Notes: a model not told the origin generated them from the sequence alone. A stretch of 64,000 nucleotides of DNA from Comamonas antarctica (GCF_013363755.1 NZ_CP054840.1:1068001-1132000), one strand, 5' to 3'; counted from the first letter of the stretch, positions 48,817 to 57,753 are shown. Program-made: numbers and translations.

Positions 48817-49785
48817 TCAATCCACCTTGGCCCCGGAAGCCTTCACCACCTGCTGGTACTTCTTGCGTTCGGCGGCCATGAACTGGTCGAACGCGGCGGG
48901 GGTCGAGGCCACGGGTTCGGCCATCAGCATCTCGAAACGGGTCTTGGTTTCGGGCGCCTTGAGGGCGTCGGTGAATGCCTTGTTGAGCTTGTCGAGCACG
49001 GCTTGCGGCGTGCCGGCCGGCGCCACCAGGCCCCACCAGGTGTCGATGGAGAAACCGGGGAAGGTCTTGGACAGCGCGGGCACGCCGGGCAGCAGCGGGG
49101 ACGGCGCCAGCGAGGTCACGGCCAGGGCCTTGAGCTTGCCCGAGCGGATATTGGGCGAGGCCGCAGCCAGGTTGTCGATGTTGAAGTCGACTTCGCCGGA
49201 CAGCAGTGCCAGCTGCGCCGGGTTGGCGCCGCGGTAGGGCACGTGCAGCGCGAAGATGCCGGCCTTCTGCTTGAGCATCTCGCCCGCGAGGTGTCCGGCG
49301 CTGCCGTTGCCGCCGCTGCCGTAGTTGAGCTTGCCGGGGTTGTTCTTGGCGTAGGCCAGCAGGTCGGCAACGCTGTTGATCTTGTTGCGTTCGGCAAAGT
49401 CGGCGTTGACCACGAGCACGTTGGGCACGCGCACCATCTGCGTGATGCCGGCGAAGTCCTTGGCCGCGTCGAAGGGCATGCGCGAGTAGAGCCAGGGGTT
49501 GACCGCATGCGTTGCCGTGGCCGCGAGGCCGATCGTCAGGCCGTCGGGAGCGGCCTTGGCCACGGCATCGGCGCCGATGTTGCCGCCGGCACCGGCCTTG
49601 TTCTCGATGATCACCACGCCCAGCGTGTCGCGCACGCGCTCGGCCAGCGCGCGCGAGGTGATGTCGAGCGGACCGCCGGGCGCATAGGGCACGATCAGGC
49701 GGATGGGTTCTTGGGCGTGGGCGAGGGGGGCTGCGAGGGCCGCGCAGGCGGCGAGCAGCGAGAGGAGACTGTTGCGACGGTTCAT
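48817..49785 (-). CDS. Bug/TctC family solute receptor 3
   Basis: Periplasmic Bug-family binding protein of 322 residues. The signal peptide MNRRNSLLSLLAACAAL likely ends at AHAQE. Motifs are IRLIVPYAPGGPLDITSRAL, NKAGAGGNIGADAVAKAAPDG and VPYRGANPAQLALLSGEVD. It is a single-gene unit with no TctA/TctB near it; the ligand is unknown, probably a carboxylate or aromatic acid. It faces away from the ferredoxin-type reductase gene downstream of it. Confidence 0.92.
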   Translation of the reverse strand: MNRRNSLLSLLAACAALAAPLAHAQEPIRLIVPYAPGGPLDITSRALAERVRDTLGVVIIENKAGAGGNIGADAVAKAAPDGLTIGLAATATHAVNPWLYSRMPFDAAKDFAGITQMVRVPNVLVVNADFAERNKINSVADLLAYAKNNPGKLNYGSGGNGSAGHLAGEMLKQKAGIFALHVPYRGANPAQLALLSGEVDFNIDNLAAASPNIRSGKLKALAVTSLAPSPLLPGVPALSKTFPGFSIDTWWGLVAPAGTPQAVLDKLNKAFTDALKAPETKTRFEMLMAEPVASTPAAFDQFMAAERKKYQQVVKASGAKVD

Positions 49786-49910
49786 TGCCCGTCGATTCTT
49801 GCAAAAAAACTGCTTTCTGTCCCCTGGGTCAACGTCTCAATGCAGCTTTCCTGAGAAAAATCGTAAATTTTGTATCATTCGCACTGCACATGCGTAGTTT
49901 TACTCATGGA

Positions 49911-50966
49911 TCATGCGCCGTGCTTGTCGGCTTCCGACGTGAATGCATCGGCAAAGAACTCTTCCTCCGGCAGGCCGCCCTGGCGGATATAGCTGGTGCG
50001 CGCCGAATCCACGACGATGGGCGCGCCGCAGGCATAGACCTGGTGGCCGCTCAGGTCCTCGAAGTCATCGAGCACGGCCTGGTGCACATAGCCGGTGCGG
50101 CCGGTCCAGGCATCTTCGGGCAGGGCTTCGGACACCACCGGCACGTAGGTCAGGAAGGGCATCTGCGCCAGTTGCTCGCGCAGCCAGCCGTCGAGGTACA
50201 GGTCCTGCGGCCGGCGGCCGCCCCAGTACAGCGTGGTCGGGCGGGTGATCTGCTTGTGCTGCATGTGCAGGATCAGCGCCTTGATCGGCGCAAAGCCCGT
50301 GCCCGAGGCCAGCAAGATGATGGGCTTGTCGCTGTCTTCGCGCAGGTGGAAGCTGCCGAACGGGCCTTCGATGCGCAGGATCTCGCGCTCCTTCATGCCG
50401 GCAAACACATGTTCGGTGAACAGCCCGCCGGGCATGTGGCGGATGTGCAGCTCCATGCCCGGCGCCGTGTCTTGCTGGTGCGGCGGCGTGGCCATCGAAT
50501 AGGCGCGGCGCGCGCCGTCGCGCAGGATGAACTCGACATACTGGCCCGCGTGGTAGCGGAACTTCTCCATGGCGGGCAACTGCAGGCGCACCTGCATCAC
50601 GTCGTGCGCCAGCTTCTCCAGCGCCGCCACGCGCACCGGCATCTTCTTGACGGGAAACGCGCTTTCATCGGTGACCTGGCGCGACTCCAGCACCACGTCG
50701 GTCTGCGCCGTGGCGCAGCAGGTCAGCACGAACCCGGCGGCTTCTTCATCGGGCGTCAGGGCCTTGGCCTGGTGTTCGCCATGCACCACGCTGCCGCTGA
50801 GTTTCCTGCACTTGCACGAACCGCAGGCCCCATCCTTGCAGCCATAGGGCAGGCCCACGCCGGCGCGGATGGCGGCGGCCAGAATGGTTTCCTCGCCCTG
50901 GCTCGCGAAGGCTCGGCCGCTGGGTTGCACGGTGATCTGGTGGATGGGGTTCGCAATCAGGGTCAT
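49911..50966 (-). CDS. Ferredoxin/FAD/NAD(P)-type oxidoreductase (CDP-glucoseen-reductase-like)
   Basis: Three-domain electron-transfer flavoprotein of 351 residues. The N-terminal plant-type [2Fe-2S] ferredoxin has YGCKDGACGSCKC, with Cys43, Cys48 and Cys51 and the fourth Cys near 81. The FAD domain has RAYSMATPP near residue 155, and the NAD domain has LASGTGFAPIKAL. Such proteins are often labelled CDP-6-deoxy-delta-3,4-glucoseen reductase but also serve as reductases for Rieske and other oxygenases. No sugar-nucleotide genes are near, so that name is probably misleading here. It could in principle reduce the Rieske oxygenase at 5,748, but nothing in the sequence links them. Confidence 0.88.
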   Translation of the reverse strand: MTLIANPIHQITVQPSGRAFASQGEETILAAAIRAGVGLPYGCKDGACGSCKCRKLSGSVVHGEHQAKALTPDEEAAGFVLTCCATAQTDVVLESRQVTDESAFPVKKMPVRVAALEKLAHDVMQVRLQLPAMEKFRYHAGQYVEFILRDGARRAYSMATPPHQQDTAPGMELHIRHMPGGLFTEHVFAGMKEREILRIEGPFGSFHLREDSDKPIILLASGTGFAPIKALILHMQHKQITRPTTLYWGGRRPQDLYLDGWLREQLAQMPFLTYVPVVSEALPEDAWTGRTGYVHQAVLDDFEDLSGHQVYACGAPIVVDSARTSYIRQGGLPEEEFFADAFTSEADKHGA

Positions 50967-51036
50967 GTTCTCGTTATCCTAGGAGCTTTTGCGGGCCGGG
51001 CCGGGGTCATGGCCTGCCTGCACAACAGGGTGAATT

Positions 51037-51984
51037 TTGCCTTCAAACCAAAACCCTCTCGGGGCACGTCCAGCGCGCTTTCGCCGCCAGCGCCTGTTGA
51101 TCGTCGGCTGCGGCGATGTCGGCCAGCGCGTGGCGCGCGACCTGCGCGGCAACCGCGGCGTGCGCCTGCTGGCGCTGACCTCGACACCCGCGCGCCGCGC
51201 CTCGCTGCGTGCCCAGGGCATCACGCCGCTGCTGGGCGATCTCGACGATGCGCGCAGCCTGCGCCGCCTTGCGGGACTGGGCACGCGCGTGCTGCATCTT
51301 GCGCCGCCGCCGTCCGCCTCGGAGGAAGCACCGCGCTGGTGGCTCGATCCGCGCACGACGGCGCTGGTGCAGGCGCTGCGCCGGCGCGCCCTGCCGCAGG
51401 GCCTGGTCTACGCCTCGACCAGCGGTGTCTACGGCGACTGCGGCGGCGCCTGGGTTGATGAGAGCCGGCCGGCCGCGGCGCATACCGCGCGCGCCATGCG
51501 CCGTGCCAACGCCGAGCGCACGCTGCGCTGGGTGGGCCGCCAGGGCCTGCGCGCCAGCATCCTGCGCATTCCCGGCATCTATGCGCCCGACCGCGCGGGC
51601 GGCACGCCGCGCGCACGGCTGCTGCGCGGCACGCCGGTGCTGCGCCCCGAGGACGATGTCTACACCAACCACATCCATGCCGACGACCTCGCGCGCGCCT
51701 GCATCGCGACCCTGTGGCGTGGCCGTGCGCAACGCATCTACAACGTGGCCGATGCCAGCGACATGCGCATGGGCGACTACTTCGACCTGGCTGCCGACCT
51801 GTATGGCATGCCCAGGCCGCAGCGCGTCTCGCGCAGCCAGGCCCAGGGCGAACTGCCGCTCACGCTGCTGAGCTTCATGGGCGAGTCGCGCCGGCTGCGC
51901 ACCACGCGGCTGGCGCACGAACTGCGCGTGGCGCTGCGCTATCCCACGGTGGAGCTGGGACTGCGCGGCACGCCAGTGCGCTAG
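51037..51984 (+). CDS. NAD(P)-binding epimerase/dehydratase-like protein
   Basis: Extended short-chain dehydrogenase fold protein of 315 residues. The nucleotide-binding motif LLIVGCGDVGQRVA is near the N-terminus, and the region YASTSGVYGDCGG replaces the Tyr-x-x-x-Lys active site, so catalysis is uncertain. It resembles the YeeZ-type NAD-dependent epimerase group. The start is TTG at 51037 with AGGGTGA close upstream; no better ATG precedes the Gly motif. Divergent from the ferredoxin-type reductase; its stop overlaps the convergent DUF4124 gene by a few bases. Confidence 0.82.
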   Translation: MPSNQNPLGARPARFRRQRLLIVGCGDVGQRVARDLRGNRGVRLLALTSTPARRASLRAQGITPLLGDLDDARSLRRLAGLGTRVLHLAPPPSASEEAPRWWLDPRTTALVQALRRRALPQGLVYASTSGVYGDCGGAWVDESRPAAAHTARAMRRANAERTLRWVGRQGLRASILRIPGIYAPDRAGGTPRARLLRGTPVLRPEDDVYTNHIHADDLARACIATLWRGRAQRIYNVADASDMRMGDYFDLAADLYGMPRPQRVSRSQAQGELPLTLLSFMGESRRLRTTRLAHELRVALRYPTVELGLRGTPVR

Positions 51985-52622
51985 TGCGGATAGGTGTTGC
52001 CCTGGCGGTCGTAGCAGCGAAAGACGTTGCAGTGCTGCATCTGCGGGCGCGGCGGCTGCACCGGCGGTGGCAGCGGACGTGGCGGCCGCAGCGGCGGCAC
52101 CACGATCACCGGTGCGATGGGCGCCGCCGTGCGCGCGCGCGCCTGCTCCAGTTCGCCATAGGCCTGTGGGCCCAGGCAATCGCGCTCGACCTGCTGCTGC
52201 GCGGCCGCCAGTTGCTGGCTGTAGACCGCCGCATCGCTGCCGGGACGGGCCAGCAGGCCCTGCAGCTGCTGGCGTGATGCGCCGCAGCGCGGCGTTTCGG
52301 CGGCGGTCTGGGCCTGCGCCGGAGCCGGCGTCGGGGGACTAAGCGCGGCGGCTTCGGCTTCGAGCCGCAGGCGCTGCTCCTTGCGTGCAATGGCCTGGGC
52401 CGCTTGCTCGCGCTCCCGGGCCAGTGCCTCGGGGCTCAGGGCCGGCAGCACCTGCTCGGCTTTTCCGGGGCTGGCGCAACTGCCGTCGGTATAGCTCACG
52501 GCACCCGTGCGCGCATCGGTGCAGCGCAGTACCTGGCCCTGGGCCGGCCCGCCGCCCAGGCACAGCGCCGCCAGCGCCCCGGCAAGGGCGCGGGCAAGGA
52601 GGGCACGCGGGTGCAAGGCCAT
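51981..52622 (-). CDS. Secreted DUF4124-domain protein
   Basis: Exported protein of 213 residues. The signal peptide ARALAGALAALCLGG likely ends at AQGQV. The DUF4124 domain follows immediately (VLRCTDARTGAVSYTDGSC with a conserved Cys pair), then a Glu/Gln/Ala-rich helical middle and a Pro-rich stretch (PPLRPPRPLPPPVQPPRP) before a terminal HCNVFRCYDRQGN. DUF4124 is of unknown function and common in betaproteobacterial envelope proteins. It lies 12 bases downstream of the Gln/Arg-rich lipoprotein gene and is probably co-expressed with it. Confidence 0.8.
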   Translation of the reverse strand: MALHPRALLARALAGALAALCLGGGPAQGQVLRCTDARTGAVSYTDGSCASPGKAEQVLPALSPEALAREREQAAQAIARKEQRLRLEAEAAALSPPTPAPAQAQTAAETPRCGASRQQLQGLLARPGSDAAVYSQQLAAAQQQVERDCLGPQAYGELEQARARTAAPIAPVIVVPPLRPPRPLPPPVQPPRPQMQHCNVFRCYDRQGNTYPH

Positions 52623-52634
52623 GGCGTGCGGCGA

Positions 52635-53234
52635 TCAGCTGCCGCGGTCGCCGCGCGGGCCCCAGCCGCGGTTCTCGCCATCGCGCTGGCCCCGCCGGTC
52701 GTCTTGCGGCGGCCGTTGTTGTTGCTGCTGTTGCTGCTGCGCGCGCTGGCGCTCGGCTTCGGCGCGCTGCTGGTCGCGCTGGCGGTCGGCTTGGGCACGC
52801 TGCTGATCGCGCTGCTGGTCTCGCTGGCGCTCGGCTTGGAAGCGCTCGCGCTCGGCCTGCGCGCGCTGCTGGTCGCGCATGCGTTCGAATTGCTGGCGCT
52901 GCAGGTCGGATTGGGCGCGGCGCTGCTCCATCTGCAGCCGGTTCAGGTCGCGTTCGCGCTCGCGCGCCATGCGCTCACGCTCCATCTGGCGGCGCTCGTA
53001 CTCGCGCCAGGCGCGCTCGTCGCGCCGGTCGGGTATGACGTAGACCGGCGGCGGGCTGCCGTAGATCGGCGGCGCGCTGCGGTAGATGGTGGCCGGCTGG
53101 TCATAGATGACCGTGCTGCGCGACTCGTAAACATGCCCCGGGCCGTCGTAGTAGGGCTCGGGCGGAACCACGCAGCCCGCGACCAGCGCGGCCAGCGCGC
53201 TGGCGGCCAGAAGGCGGGTGGAAGGATGGCGCAT
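52635..53234 (-). CDS. Gln/Arg-rich coiled-coil lipoprotein, unknown function
   Basis: Predicted lipoprotein of 199 residues: MRHPSTRLLAASALAALVAGC with the lipobox LVAGC at residue 21. A Tyr/Pro-rich segment (YYDGPGHVYESR, SPPPVYVIP) follows. From about residue 70 there is a highly charged coiled coil built of repeats such as RQRDQQRAQAER and DQQRDQQR, then a poly-Gln run (Q8) and a Gly/Arg-rich end. The repeat DNA is imperfect and could expand or contract. GGAGA seven bases before the ATG supports the start. No function is proposed; it may be an envelope scaffold. Confidence 0.75.
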   Translation of the reverse strand: MRHPSTRLLAASALAALVAGCVVPPEPYYDGPGHVYESRSTVIYDQPATIYRSAPPIYGSPPPVYVIPDRRDERAWREYERRQMERERMARERERDLNRLQMEQRRAQSDLQRQQFERMRDQQRAQAERERFQAERQRDQQRDQQRAQADRQRDQQRAEAERQRAQQQQQQQQRPPQDDRRGQRDGENRGWGPRGDRGS

Positions 53235-53465
53235 AGGTATCTCCGTCTTGGAAGGCATCCCGGGGCGCTGGTGCCGTGGATGCAGTGGGCGCCCCTGGGC
53301 GCAGTGCGGTGGCTACCGCGATGCTTTCCTCTTATACGCGGCAGCACGGGGTTTGGTTGACGGTCAAGACGCCATCGCCTTGAGCTTTGCCTGCGCTCCA
53401 TGGTTGTTGCCAGATGTAGCCGTATCCGCATAACTGTTTTGCGCGTGGCGCCGCAGCCGTGGCGC

Positions 53466-53471
53466 TAGAAT
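53466..53471 (+). promoter_or_regulatory. Candidate -10 box (TAGAAT) upstream of the FMN riboswitch
   Basis: TAGAAT in the context GCGCTAGAATCG, about 30 bases before the riboswitch fold. It would start transcription near 53478 so that the whole aptamer is transcribed. The -35 region is not convincing. The rest of 53235-53465 holds no recognisable gene. Confidence 0.45.
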
Positions 53472-53499
53472 CGACCTCGGCCTCCCCGTGGGGCCAGCG

Positions 53500-53665
53500 T
53501 TCTCAGGGCGGGGTGCAATTCCCCACCGGCGGTATCTGCGACCCGATCGCAGCAGCCCGCGAGCGCCTGGAGGTGAAGCGTGCACTCCTGCACGCACAGC
53601 TTGCAGGGTCAGCAGATCTGGTGAGATGCCAGAGCCGACGGTCATAGTCCGGATGCAAGAGATCG
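53500..53665 (+). promoter_or_regulatory. FMN riboswitch (RFN element)
   Basis: The conserved aptamer segments appear in order: GGGCGGGGTGCAATTCCCCA, CCGGCGGTA, AGCCCGCGAGCG, GCAGATCTGGTGAGATGCC, AGAGCCGACGGTCATAGTCC and GGATGCAAGAGA, forming the six-stem RFN fold. FMN binding should lower expression of the downstream lumazine synthase gene, whose ATG is about 100 bases further on. No intrinsic terminator follows, so control is probably at translation initiation or by another mechanism. Confidence 0.96.
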
Positions 53666-53762
53666 CGCATTCCCTCGCAGCCGCAGTGTGCCTGGAGTTC
53701 CGGCCCTGTGGCCGCGCAGCTTCGCGCGCGCCCTGATTCATGTTGCCAACCTTGTACTTGTC

Positions 53763-54293
53763 ATGAATCAGACTTCCACTGCCATCGTTTCTTCCGTTTC
53801 CTCCTCTGTTGCCAAGGCGCCCGCCTGGACTTCCGTCGCACGCGACAGCCGCGTCGCGCTGATCTGCGCCAGCTGGCACACCGATGTCGTGCACCAGGCG
53901 CGCGATGCCGCCGTGACCGAACTGATCGAACAGGGCATGCCGGCGGCGCACATCGCGCATTTCGACGTGCCCGGCGCCTTCGAGATTCCACTGATGGCCA
54001 AGCGCCTCGCGCAAACCGGCCAGTTCGACGCCATCATCGGCTGCGCGCTGGTCGTCAACGGTGGCATCTACCGCCACGAGTTCGTCTCCAGCGCCGTGAT
54101 CGACGGCCTGATGCGCGTGCAGCTCGACACCGACGTGCCGGTGCTGTCGGCGGTGCTCACGCCGCGCGATTTCCACGAACACGCGGACCACCTGGAGTTC
54201 TTCCGGACGCATTTCGTCAAAAAGGGCGTGGAAGTGGCACAGTCGTGCCTTAGCGCCATGGCCCAGCTGCAGCGCGTAAAGTCTCTCGCCTAA
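53763..54293 (+). CDS. ribH: 6,7-dimethyl-8-ribityllumazine synthase (RibH2 type)
   Basis: Condenses the ribityl-aminouracil intermediate with dihydroxybutanone phosphate in riboflavin synthesis; 176 residues. Conserved blocks are ALICASWHTDVVHQAR, HFDVPGAFEIPLMAKRLA and GCALVVNGGIYRHEFVSSAV, where NGGIYRHEF replaces the RGET-type loop of standard RibH and marks the RibH2 (decameric) branch. The start at 53763 (MNQTST) leaves a short non-conserved N-terminal extension. It is the only gene behind the FMN riboswitch, with no other rib genes near. Its stop overlaps the convergent LysR gene. Confidence 0.93.
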   Translation: MNQTSTAIVSSVSSSVAKAPAWTSVARDSRVALICASWHTDVVHQARDAAVTELIEQGMPAAHIAHFDVPGAFEIPLMAKRLAQTGQFDAIIGCALVVNGGIYRHEFVSSAVIDGLMRVQLDTDVPVLSAVLTPRDFHEHADHLEFFRTHFVKKGVEVAQSCLSAMAQLQRVKSLA

Positions 54294-55201
54294 GGCGCGG
54301 GCCCGCTGGGCGCCTGCACGCCCGGCAGCTGCGCGAGATAGGCCTGCAGCGCCGCGATGGCCTGGCGCACCTTGGCGGGCTGGGCGTCGCGCTGCGGCGT
54401 CATGGCCCAGATATCGAGCCCGCCCAGCGTCCACTGCGGCAGCAGCCGCAGCAGCCGGCCCTGCTGCACTGCATCGCTGACATCCATGGCGGCGAGCAGC
54501 GCCGGCCCCAGCCCGGCCTCGCACATCTGCTGCAGCGACCAATGGTTGTTGCTGGCCACCTGCGGCTGAAGCTGCCAGTGGTGCACGCCCGCGTCGGGGT
54601 GCCGGCATTCCCAATCCAGCCGTCCGCTCATGCCGAGCCAGCGCGCGCCGGCCAACTGCGCCGGGTGCGGGGGCGCGCCATGCTGCGCGACCCACTGCGG
54701 CGCGGCGCATAGCCACCACGCCATGCGGCCCAGCCGGCGCGCGGCCCAGCCCGAGTCGCGCAGATCGCCAAAGCGGATGGCCAGGTCGATTCGGCCCTGC
54801 ACCAGATCGATGGGCGCATCGTCCACCAGCAACAGCAGGCGCAGCGCCGGGTGCCCTGCAAGCCACTGCCCCAGCGCGGGTGCGATATGCCGGGCGAATC
54901 CCACGGGCGCGGCAATGCGCAGTTCGCCGCCGGGTTGCTCGCGCTCGGCCTCGAGTTCGGCGCGGGCCTGCGCCGCGGCCGCGCACATGGCCGCGCACTG
55001 GGCATAGAAGCGGCTGCCGGCGTCGGTGAGCGTGAGCTGGCGTGTGGTGCGGTGCAGCAGCGTGACGCCGCCCGCGCGTTCGAGCTGGCGCAGCTGCTGG
55101 CTTACCGCCGAGGGGCTCATGCCCAGCACGCGCGCCGCGGCGCTCATCGAGCCCCGTTCCACCACCTGCGCAAAGATCGCCATGCGTTTGAAATCGTCCA
55201 T
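54290..55201 (-). CDS. LysR-family transcriptional regulator
   Basis: Regulator of 303 residues. The N-terminal winged helix includes MDDFKRMAIFAQVVERGSMS and AARVLGMSPSAVSQQLRQLE; the C-terminal effector domain spans about residues 90-290. The start at 55201 (MDDFKRM) is typical of the CrgA/DsdC-like subgroup that pairs with oxidoreductases. It is divergent from the NAD(P)-binding protein gene with 112 bases between them, so that gene is its likely target. Its 3' end overlaps ribH by four bases. Confidence 0.92.
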   Translation of the reverse strand: MDDFKRMAIFAQVVERGSMSAAARVLGMSPSAVSQQLRQLERAGGVTLLHRTTRQLTLTDAGSRFYAQCAAMCAAAAQARAELEAEREQPGGELRIAAPVGFARHIAPALGQWLAGHPALRLLLLVDDAPIDLVQGRIDLAIRFGDLRDSGWAARRLGRMAWWLCAAPQWVAQHGAPPHPAQLAGARWLGMSGRLDWECRHPDAGVHHWQLQPQVASNNHWSLQQMCEAGLGPALLAAMDVSDAVQQGRLLRLLPQWTLGGLDIWAMTPQRDAQPAKVRQAIAALQAYLAQLPGVQAPSGPAP

Positions 55202-55313
55202 GCCGTGGATTGTGAAGCACGGCTTCAAGGTCAATGTGCCTTTGGGCCTCTACCGCCATGGCGTCCACAGGCCTATCGTGAGGCCTTCTTCACTGTCTTT
55301 TCGAGGAGTTTCC

Positions 55314-55967
55314 ATGAAAGTTGCACTGATCGGCGGCACGGGCTTTGTCGGCTCGGCCCTGCTCGATGAACTGCTGCGGCGCAGGCACGAGGTCGTGGCG
55401 CTGGCGCGCGACCCCGCCAAATACACGCCGCGCCCGGGCCTGAGCGTGGTGCGCGCCGATGTGCAGGACGCGCAGCAGGTGCGGCAGGCGGTGGCCGGCT
55501 GCGATGCCGTGCTCAGCGGCTTCAATGCCGGCTGGGGCAATCCCGACATCTACAAAGACTTCATGCAGGGCTCGCGTGCGATCCAGGCCGGCATCAAAGC
55601 CGCGGGCGTCAAGCGCTATATCGTGGTGGGCGGCGCCGGCAGCCTGTACGCGGCGCCCGGCGTGCAGATCGTCGATACCCCGGGTTTCCCGGCGGCGATC
55701 CTGGACGGCGCGCGCGCGGCGCGCGACCTGCTCAAGGAATTGCAGGAGCTGGAGCAGCAGCTCGATTGGACCCTGCTGAGCCCGCCCATCGGCTTCGTAC
55801 CCGGCGGACGCGGCGAGCGCACCGGCAAGTACCGCGTGGGCAAGGACGAGCCGCTGATGGATGGCGACCAGCCCGGCACCATTTCGGCCGCCGACCTGGC
55901 CGTGGCCGTGGTCGACGAACTCGAGCGCCCGGCCCATGTGCGCCAGCGCTTCACGATTGCCTATTGA
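55314..55967 (+). CDS. NAD(P)H-binding short-chain-like oxidoreductase
   Basis: Small atypical SDR protein of 217 residues with NAD(P)-binding motif VALIGGTGFVGSALLDELL at the N-terminus and the conserved VKRYIVVGGAGSLYAAPGV block. It resembles the NmrA/YwnB-like putative NADH-flavin reductase group; no classical Tyr-Lys active site is visible. GAGGAG precedes the ATG. Probably regulated by the divergent LysR protein. The substrate is unknown. Confidence 0.87.
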   Translation: MKVALIGGTGFVGSALLDELLRRRHEVVALARDPAKYTPRPGLSVVRADVQDAQQVRQAVAGCDAVLSGFNAGWGNPDIYKDFMQGSRAIQAGIKAAGVKRYIVVGGAGSLYAAPGVQIVDTPGFPAAILDGARAARDLLKELQELEQQLDWTLLSPPIGFVPGGRGERTGKYRVGKDEPLMDGDQPGTISAADLAVAVVDELERPAHVRQRFTIAY

Positions 55968-56123
55968 GAAGCCGCAGGCTCAGCCTGGTGCGGCATAAGG
56001 GCACTTGCCGCATGGGCGCAGGGGTGGCGCCGGACCGCTATGCTCCGGGCCGTGGCCGAGAGCGCCCCTTCGGGCGCAGGCCACGGTTTCCCGCGTCTCA
56101 ATTGCGTGCTGCGCGCGCCCTCC

Positions 56124-57293
56124 ATGTCCACTCTCCCCTCTGCAAAACCCACCTCCTGGATGGCGGTGGTCGCCCTGGCCATCTCGGCCTTTGTCTTCAA
56201 CACCACGGAATTCGTTCCGGTCGGCCTGCTCAGCGGCATAGGCGCGAGCTTCGCCATGCCCGCGGAGGAAGTCGGCCTGATGCTGACGGTCTATGCGTGG
56301 ATCGTCGCGCTGGCCTCGCTGCCCTGCATGCTGCTCACGCGCAATGTCGAGCGCCGCCGCTTGCTGATGGGTGTGCTGGCGGTGTTCATCGCGAGCCACA
56401 TGCTCTCGGGCATTGCCAACAGCTACGCCATGCTGCTGGTCAGCCGCGTGGGCGTGGCGCTGTCGCATGCGATCTTCTGGGCCATCACCGCGTCGCTCGC
56501 GGTGCGCCTGGCGCCCGAGGGCAAGAAGGCGCAGGCGCTGAGCCTGCTGGCCGTGGGCACGTCGGTGGCCATGGTGCTGGGCATTCCGCTGGGGCGCGTG
56601 GTGGGCGAACTGCTGGGCTGGCGCATGACCTTCCTGGCCATTGGCGCGGTCGCGGCGCTGGCCATGCTGAGCCTGTTCCGTCTGCTGCCGCTGCTGCCCA
56701 GCGAAAACGCTGGCTCGCTGGCCAGCGTGCCGATGCTGCTGCGCCGTGGTTCGCTGGTCTGGCTCTATGTGCTGCTGGTGGTGGTGATCACCGCGCAGTT
56801 CACGGGCTACAGCTACATCGAGCCCTTCGTGCACACCGTGGCCGGGCTGGGCGGGGAGAGCGTCACGCTGGCGCTGCTGCTGTTTGGCGGCATGGGCCTG
56901 GGCGGCAGCCTGCTGTTCAGCCGCTTCGGCATGCGTTTTCCGCGCGGCTTTCTTCTGGCCACCTGCGCCGGCCTGGTGCTGTGCCTGTGGCTGCTGCTGC
57001 CCGCGTCGGCCCATCCCTGGTCGATGTATGCCGTGGTGTCGGTATGGGGCGCCGGCATGATCTGCTTTGGCTTGGCCATGCAGTCGCTGGTGCTGCGCCA
57101 GGCAGCGGACGCCACCGATGTCGGCATGGCCATGTTTTCGGGGATCTACAACATCGGCATTGGCGGCGGCGCGCTGCTGGGCAACCAAGTGATCCAGCAT
57201 GCATCGCTCACGCATATCGGCACGGCTGGCGGTGCGCTGGCATTGGCCGGACTGCTGTGGTGCGCCTGGGCCAGCGCGCGCTGGAAGAACTGA
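56124..57293 (+). CDS. sotB: Sugar efflux transporter SotB (MFS)
   Basis: Twelve-helix major facilitator of 389 residues that in E. coli exports L-arabinose and other sugars. It follows E. coli SotB closely: [71 protein letters not shown] and [20 protein letters not shown]. The start at 56124 (MSTLPSAK) gives a normal N-terminus; the frame is open 28 codons further but without homology. It is a single-gene unit. Confidence 0.92.
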   Translation: MSTLPSAKPTSWMAVVALAISAFVFNTTEFVPVGLLSGIGASFAMPAEEVGLMLTVYAWIVALASLPCMLLTRNVERRRLLMGVLAVFIASHMLSGIANSYAMLLVSRVGVALSHAIFWAITASLAVRLAPEGKKAQALSLLAVGTSVAMVLGIPLGRVVGELLGWRMTFLAIGAVAALAMLSLFRLLPLLPSENAGSLASVPMLLRRGSLVWLYVLLVVVITAQFTGYSYIEPFVHTVAGLGGESVTLALLLFGGMGLGGSLLFSRFGMRFPRGFLLATCAGLVLCLWLLLPASAHPWSMYAVVSVWGAGMICFGLAMQSLVLRQAADATDVGMAMFSGIYNIGIGGGALLGNQVIQHASLTHIGTAGGALALAGLLWCAWASARWKN

Positions 57294-57312
57294 CGCCGGC
57301 GCCGGTTTTCAC

Positions 57313-57342
57313 TGCCTAAAAATCAGGCAGGCTGGGTTTTTT
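57313..57342 (+). terminator. Weak terminator after sotB
   Basis: TGCCT-AAAAATC-AGGCA stem followed by GGCTGGG and six T. The stem is only five base pairs and the T-run is eight bases away, so this is a modest candidate. Confidence 0.4.
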
Positions 57343-57390
57343 CCTTTGGCGACAAGAACTTGGCATGCTTATCCCGGCCAAGGGCGGCAG

Positions 57391-57399
57391 TTGTCCACA
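57391..57399. promoter_or_regulatory. DnaA-box-like site TTGTCCACA, upstream copy
   Basis: One mismatch to the DnaA box consensus TTATCCACA. A second identical 9-mer is at 57875-57883, and TGTGGAGAA (reverse orientation, one mismatch) is at 57901-57909. Together they flank the 72-residue gene. Confidence 0.35.
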
Positions 57400-57534
57400 T
57401 GCTTGGGCGTCTGCAGCGGGGATAACTTGCTGCGCGCTTTTGTCAGCGGTCGCGCCGACCTCGTGCTGCACGCTTGCACCGGCCCCGACGAGAGGCTACG
57501 CTGGGGCACCTGTTACAGATTTCCGGAGAGAACC

Positions 57535-57753
57535 ATGACCGCCCGTGACCACCTGCCGCATTTCGAGCCCACCATCGATGAACTGGAAGCGCTCAAGAAC
57601 ATGGAAATGGGCGAAGTCATTTCATTCGAGACCGCAGCCCGCGAACATCTGTCCAAGCGCCTGCTGGAGTTCGGGCTCGCAAAGCAGGACGAGGACAAGA
57701 AGTGGACGATCACTCCGCTGGGGCGCGAATTGATCCGCCGCCAGGAGGACTGA
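57535..57753 (+). CDS. Small unknown protein with winged-helix-like C-terminus, 72 residues
   Basis: Unrecognised acidic protein. The start is firmly supported by GGAGAG six bases upstream. The N-terminus is ARDHLPHFEPTIDELEAL; the C-terminal half, SKRLLEFGLAKQDEDKKWTI with TPLGRELIRRQED, has the shape of a winged-helix end (recognition-like helix, short wing, then TPLGREL). It may therefore bind DNA or act as a regulator. It stands alone between sotB and the chemotaxis receptor, with DnaA-box-like motifs on both sides. No function is claimed. Confidence 0.7.
   Translation: MTARDHLPHFEPTIDELEALKNMEMGEVISFETAAREHLSKRLLEFGLAKQDEDKKWTITPLGRELIRRQED

Noticed and set aside
49911..50966. Role in deoxysugar synthesis (CDP-glucoseen reductase) or as dedicated partner of the Rieske oxygenase at 5,748
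   Set aside because: No sugar-nucleotide genes are nearby and the Rieske gene is 43 kb away; only the generic oxidoreductase call is supportable.
52404..53360. 318-codon forward open frame rich in Leu/Ala/Val that looks like a membrane protein
   Set aside because: Antisense to the Gln/Arg-rich lipoprotein and DUF4124 genes; hydrophobicity is an artefact of the complement of Gln/Arg codons.
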